From: Pseudonocardiales bacterium
GTDB lineage: Bacteria; Actinomycetota; Actinomycetes; Mycobacteriales; Jatrophihabitantaceae
NCBI GenBank assembly: GCA_030840415.1
Contig: JAVEEO010000304.1
Span: 1-8,360 of the forward strand
Reading direction: 5' to 3'
Length of the DNA: 8,360 nucleotides
The notes beneath the pieces were generated by a model that was given only the letters and a program-made list of their open reading frames with translations, had not been told where the DNA came from and searched no databases. Made by a program: the position numbers and the translations under genes. This document shows, piece after piece, positions 6,711 to 8,360 of this stretch. Positions within the stretch are counted from its first letter, which is position 1. Each line of letters starts with the position of its first letter.

Positions 6711-7175
6711 CTAGTAGTTGCAAACGTCCACCCCCGGAATCCAGTTCGCGTACCCGGTGCGGACGTAGGCGTCGGTCACATAGCCTTGGCCGTAAGGCGT
6801 ATCCACATAGTCCCAGACGGGGTCTCCGTCGATGGTCTGACCAGAATGCTGGCAGATGATGTGGAGGTTGGTGTTTGTAGGCAGCACCGTGATCGCAGTA
6901 CAGCTGGTGCTCGGCTGGGCGGCCTTCGAGGGGTGGTAGCAGTCGCGCAGGGTGACCGTCGTCCAGGTATACGCCGCCTGCCAGCTGGCGAAAGCCGGCT
7001 GGGCACCGATGGTGAGCACGCTGGCGGCTGCGGTCGCCGCGACCGCACTGAGCTTCGCTGCCCGGCGCAGGGACCTTCTTGAGGAAGTCCTCGTAAGCGA
7101 TGGCAGCGAGGCCGCCGCCCCCGTTGTCGCGTTGAGCATTCGGTCGTCGGTCGGCTGCAGGGAGTCGATACTCAT
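6711..7175 (-). CDS. Secreted SH3-like domain protein, 154 aa
   Basis: The start ATG 7175 has GGAAGGA 6 nt upstream; the longer upstream frame lacks protein-like content. A polar N-terminal stretch of about 32 residues precedes a signal sequence: SRRSLRRAAKL (32-42), an Ala-rich hydrophobic run, and an AFA cleavage site near residue 63. The two arginine pairs resemble a Tat signal, though the fit to S-R-R-x-F-L-K is partial. The mature part, about 91 residues, ends in a bacterial SH3-like fold: TAITVLPTNTNLHIICQHSG, GDPVWDYVDTPYGQGYVTDAYVRTG. Four cysteines (79, 92, 108, 152) could make two disulphides outside the cell. Such small proteins may bind cell wall or act as peptide-binding modules, but no activity is established here. 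It is divergent from the XRE-nSTAND gene and converges on the M6 protease gene. Confidence 0.85.
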   Translation of the reverse strand: MSIDSLQPTDDRMLNATTGAAASLPSLTRTSSRRSLRRAAKLSAVAATAAASVLTIGAQPAFASWQAAYTWTTVTLRDCYHPSKAAQPSTSCTAITVLPTNTNLHIICQHSGQTIDGDPVWDYVDTPYGQGYVTDAYVRTGYANWIPGVDVCNY

Positions 7176-7289
7176 GGGAGTTCCTTCCGGAGAGCTGGAT
7201 GGGGTCACCGCGGCCTGACTTGCCTTGACCTCGGATGACGTCCAAGGTGCCGTCGGCCGACAGCGGCAGCAATGCCACACCCAAACTCC

Positions 7290-7303
7290 GTACGAATTCG
7301 TAC
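7290..7303. promoter_or_regulatory. Perfect palindrome GTACGAATTCGTAC, possible operator
   Basis: A 14-bp perfect palindrome with an AATT centre lies in the 185-base gap between the divergent SH3-protein and XRE-nSTAND genes, 22 bases before the proposed -35 box of the NTPase gene and about 115 bases before the SH3-protein start. It is a good shape for a dimeric HTH regulator; the neighbouring XRE protein is an obvious candidate binder (inference). Confidence 0.45.
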
Positions 7304-7324
7304 ATACTCCGACTACTCGGTCAC

Positions 7325-7353
7325 TAGGCACGGCGGTTCCGTGGCCTTATTGT
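7325..7353 (+). promoter_or_regulatory. Candidate promoter giving a leaderless transcript of the nSTAND gene
   Basis: TAGGCA (7325-7330, 4 of 6 to TTGACA) and TATTGT (7348-7353, fits TANNNT) are 17 bases apart. The predicted transcription start, 7 nt past the -10 box, falls on the A of ATG 7361. No Shine-Dalgarno sequence precedes that ATG, which agrees with leaderless translation, a common mode in actinomycetes. Confidence 0.42.
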
Positions 7354-7360
7354 CCGCTAT

Positions 7361-8360
7361 ATGGTGGTGAATGCTTCATACAGCCAAGAGCCGCTTCCGA
7401 ACGGGTCGAACAGCCGCCTTCGAACGGACGGCATTTTCGACGGCCGGGATTTTGCTCAGGCGCTGACTGGCTTGCGAGAGCTCGCCGGTCTGAGCATCCG
7501 CGATGTGGCACGCGCCACCGGCATTCCGGCGGCGACGCTCGGGGGTTACTTCAGCGGTCGTCACCTGCCGTCCAGACCGATGGAAGCGCTAGTACCCATC
7601 CTGCGTGTGTGCGGCGTCGCAGAGCGGGACGCCCTCCCCTGGATCGAGGCATTGGCGCGGGCCCGGCGCAACCCCGGGCCGCGCGGAAACGGCGCCGTCC
7701 GACCGTATCCGGGCTTGCGCAGCTTCGATGTGCCGGACGCGGAGTGGTTCTTCGGCCGGGAGCAAGTAACCCAGCGACTGCTCGATCGCGTGCAGGCCGC
7801 ATTCGACGCGGCGTCCGACCTCCCGATCGTCGTCGTTACCGGTTCGTCGGGATCCGGCAAGTCATCGCTGGTACGAGCCGGCCTACTGCCGATCCTGGAC
7901 ATGCCGACGCTCACGATGAGCCCTGGGCTCAACCCGATGGCCGAGCTCGCCACCCAGTTGGCTTCGCTCCAGGGGTGCGCCGTGCCCGAGATCGAGGCAG
8001 ACATTCCGCGGCGGAGCGCCATGGGTGGCGCCCTTGACCTAGGACTGGACTGCTCGCAGCTACTCCTCGTCGTCGACCAATTCGAGGAGGTGTTCGCACC
8101 CACCATCACCGATGACGCGCGCTCGAGCTTCCTCGCCCTTCTGGACGGCCTGTCCCGACCAGGGGGCCGCACCCGAGTAGTGGCAGTCCTCGTGCTGCGC
8201 AGTGATTTCTATCGCCAGGCCAGTGAGGAACCGATCCTGCACCGGGCGCTGCAGGAGGGACAGATACTGCTCGGCGCGATGAGCGCGCCGGAATTGCGGA
8301 GCGCCATCGTCGAGCCTGCACGCCGCGCCGGCGTCACGGTGGACGACGACCTCGTCGAAC
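7361..8360 (+). CDS. XRE helix-turn-helix / nSTAND1 P-loop NTPase, C-terminus beyond the window
   Basis: A multidomain signalling protein, 333 residues visible and still open at the right edge. Residues about 30-100 are an XRE-type HTH unit (LRELAGLSIRDVARATG, ATLGGYFSGRHLP). The nSTAND1 opening motif PYPGLRSFDVPDAEWFFGRE (115-134) follows. Walker A is GSSGSGKSS (161-169). Walker B is LLLVVDQFEEVF (234-245, Asp239, Glu242/243). The conserved LRSDFYRQA and LSGLL-like region (QEGQILLGAMSAPELRSAIVEPARRAGV) come next. The stretch between Walker A and the PGLNPMAEL segment is shorter than I remember in relatives. In this family the part beyond the edge is usually a helical region plus WD40 repeats, but that is not seen. 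ATG 7361 is followed by in-frame GTGs at 7364 and 7367, so the exact start is open; none has a ribosome binding site. STAND proteins act as ligand-triggered switches in regulation or defence. Confidence 0.92.
   Translation, partial: MVVNASYSQEPLPNGSNSRLRTDGIFDGRDFAQALTGLRELAGLSIRDVARATGIPAATLGGYFSGRHLPSRPMEALVPILRVCGVAERDALPWIEALARARRNPGPRGNGAVRPYPGLRSFDVPDAEWFFGREQVTQRLLDRVQAAFDAASDLPIVVVTGSSGSGKSSLVRAGLLPILDMPTLTMSPGLNPMAELATQLASLQGCAVPEIEADIPRRSAMGGALDLGLDCSQLLLVVDQFEEVFAPTITDDARSSFLALLDGLSRPGGRTRVVAVLVLRSDFYRQASEEPILHRALQEGQILLGAMSAPELRSAIVEPARRAGVTVDDDLVE

Noticed and set aside
7160..7305. Minus-strand frame beginning MYEFVRSLGVALLPL upstream of the SH3 gene, as a leader peptide or extra gene
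   Set aside because: No ribosome binding site, starts inside the palindrome region, and continues as a shadow of the SH3-protein gene; nothing supports translation.
7225..8037. Plus-strand open frame of 270 codons overlapping the nSTAND gene
   Set aside because: Another frame of the same strand encodes the XRE and nSTAND1 motifs; this frame is Arg/Pro-rich shadow sequence.

Overview
The window looks like chromosomal DNA from a high-GC actinomycete. The long genes use G or C at almost every third codon position, there are GTG starts and a probable leaderless gene, and the families present (XRE-nSTAND1 proteins, SH3-like secreted proteins, M6 proteases with GC-rich codons, small two-helix membrane proteins) are typical of Pseudonocardiales or Streptomyces-like bacteria. 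The exact genus is an inference I cannot settle by reading.

Left part (1-1040). The minus strand at the left edge encodes a recognisable C-terminal piece of an actinobacterial epoxide hydrolase (alpha/beta fold). Its upstream part is decayed and runs into an in-frame stop. About 580 bases follow with no convincing gene but with two clean hairpins and a tandem 10-bp repeat. A short minus-strand gene for a two-helix membrane protein (762-1040) closes the region.

Centre (1280-4011). A LuxR-type regulator on the plus strand converges with a two-gene minus-strand ABC exporter operon. The ATPase and the ABC-2 permease overlap by ATGA, so they are probably translationally coupled. A perfect 15-bp hairpin sits between the converging genes and probably terminates both.

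Right-centre (4012-6659). Divergent from the exporter across about 330 bases is a full-length secreted immune inhibitor A-type M6 metalloprotease. It has a signal peptide, zinc motif HEFGH, a calcium-type acidic loop and C-terminal beta domains, and is followed by a strong terminator.

Right end (6711-8360). A small secreted SH3-like protein (minus) is divergent from an XRE helix-turn-helix-nSTAND1 P-loop NTPase (plus) that runs off the right edge. Their shared intergenic region holds a perfect 14-bp palindrome and a plausible leaderless promoter for the NTPase gene.

No tRNA, rRNA, CRISPR array, transposase or integrase was recognised. No convincing new multi-gene system is visible. The most unusual parts are the divergent SH3-protein/nSTAND pair with its palindrome, and the structured, gene-poor left region with its hydrolase remnant.
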